From CALWZE01 sp964645785 (lineage in GTDB: Bacteria; Bacillota; Clostridia; Oscillospirales; Ruminococcaceae), in contig CAZYAV010000042.1 of assembly GCA_964645785.1 (NCBI GenBank), positions 1-20,754 on the forward strand: DNA of 20,754 bases, in the 5' to 3' direction. The number at the start of each line of letters is the position of its first letter. The first letter of the stretch is position 1. The notes beneath the pieces are model-generated. The model was not told the origin of the DNA, searched no databases, and saw nothing but the letters and a program-made list of their open reading frames with translations. The position numbers were made by a program, and so were the translations under genes. Below are positions 20,234 through 20,754 of the stretch, one piece after another.

Positions 20234-20508
20234 AAAACACATACGCAAAACAATTACAGGCAGCCGCAAAGCGCGGCGTGGATAACGGGCGTTGTCTGGA
20301 GGACATGCTGATCCTTCTGGCGCTGTACAACGTGCTGCCGGACTACATGGACGAGGGCGTCCTGCCCGGCTGCATTCAGGCGGTCGAAACCGAGATGAAC
20401 CGCCTGGTCGTCGAGGAGTACGACGGAAACCCGCAGGACTACGCCGACAGCATCGTCGGCCATGTCATGGAGATTCGCAGAGAACTGGGGATGGGGGTGT
20501 TATGTTAG
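20230..20508 (+). CDS. 92-residue hypothetical phage protein
   Basis: A small acidic, helical protein (MKNTYAKQLQAAAKRGVDNG..., then DMLILLALYNVLPDYMDEG). The start ATG at 20230 overlaps the RusA stop by four bases, so translation is probably coupled. The longer frame from 20116 is rejected because it lies inside RusA. It contains one short hydrophobic run (LILLALYNVLP) but is not a clear membrane protein. It ends by overlapping the next gene by 7 bases. I recognise no family; position suggests an accessory DNA-metabolism factor. Confidence 0.8.
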   Translation: MKNTYAKQLQAAAKRGVDNGRCLEDMLILLALYNVLPDYMDEGVLPGCIQAVETEMNRLVVEEYDGNPQDYADSIVGHVMEIRRELGMGVLC

Positions 20509-20754
20509 CTATGCAGCATATTCTGTCGCTTTCATACGGAAAAGACAGCCTTGCCTGTTTGGGCGCGATAGAACAGCTTGGCTGGCCGCTTGACCGTATT
20601 GTACATGCAGAGGTTTGGGCGACGGACATCATTCCGGCGGACCTGCCGCCAATGGTAGAATTTAAAAGCAGGGCGGACGCTATTATCGAGGAGCGGTGTG
20701 GAATTAGGGTCGAGCACGTACGCGCCAAAAAAACATATGAGGATATATTTTACT
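20502..20754 (+). CDS. PAPS-reductase-family PP-loop protein, 3' end cut by the window
   Basis: The first 84 codons of a protein of the phosphoadenosine phosphosulfate reductase / PP-loop ATP pyrophosphatase superfamily. The PP-loop LSLSYGKDSLA (SxGKDS, residues 11-16) binds ATP. The following helix and strand (IEQLGWPLDRIVHAEVWATD) fit the family fold. Such genes are common in Firmicutes prophages and are thought to modify nucleotides, sulfur-containing molecules or DNA. The actual substrate is unknown, and the missing C-terminus would decide between a CysH-like, DndC-like or other type. It starts within the last codons of the preceding gene, with GGGGG upstream; an ATG three codons later (20511) is also possible. 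Confidence 0.8.
   Translation, partial: MLAMQHILSLSYGKDSLACLGAIEQLGWPLDRIVHAEVWATDIIPADLPPMVEFKSRADAIIEERCGIRVEHVRAKKTYEDIFY

Overview
The window looks like a chromosomal segment of a high-GC Clostridia bacterium (Oscillospiraceae/Ruminococcaceae-like) that carries the left end and early region of an integrated prophage. The host assignment is inference. It rests on the gene content: a bacterial alpha2-type glycyl-tRNA synthetase, TypA/BipA, and an ECF-type BioY behind a Firmicutes-style BirA box. It also rests on GC-rich coding sequence combined with strong AGGAGG ribosome sites.

Host part (1 to about 6700). The 3' part of a glycyl-tRNA synthetase gene is followed after 22 bases by an ATP-grasp ligase-like gene. 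Next comes typA with its own sigma-A-type promoter and terminator. A short leftward gene and an XRE-type regulator diverge from an AT-rich intergenic region that carries an 11-bp inverted repeat. After a roughly 600-base stretch without convincing genes comes a leftward bioY with a textbook promoter, BirA operator and terminator. Beyond it lie two complete copies and one interrupted copy of a roughly 320-bp hairpin-rich repeat.

Prophage part (about 6702 to the end). A leftward large serine recombinase reads into the third, broken repeat copy, so its last ~40 codons appear to be repeat sequence. This suggests that attL lies there. Leftward genes for a ribbon-helix-helix protein and a 46-residue protein sit behind a near-consensus promoter with an 18-bp palindrome. 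Next is a LexA/CI-like self-cleaving repressor diverging from a Cro-like gene. A set of very small genes follows, one membrane/coiled-coil gene lying against the direction of the early operon, and then the rightward replication and recombination cassette. That cassette is: a DUF3102-like protein, an SbcC/RecF-like ATPase, a Sak4-like RecA-fold ATPase, a DUF669 protein, an SF2 helicase, a primase-helicase, a RusA-like resolvase, a short unknown protein and the start of a PAPS-reductase-family PP-loop protein.

The most interesting unannotated signals are: the candidate replication origin at 19613-19720 with the large hairpin just after it; the serine recombinase/repeat junction; a 39-base duplication carrying a 23-bp palindrome at 11597 and 12004; a long-range 24-bp RNA stem before a small gene at 11105; and a 31-residue membrane peptide whose 3' end is overlapped by a convergent gene. 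I found no clearly new defence system. The novelty candidates are regulatory and structural.
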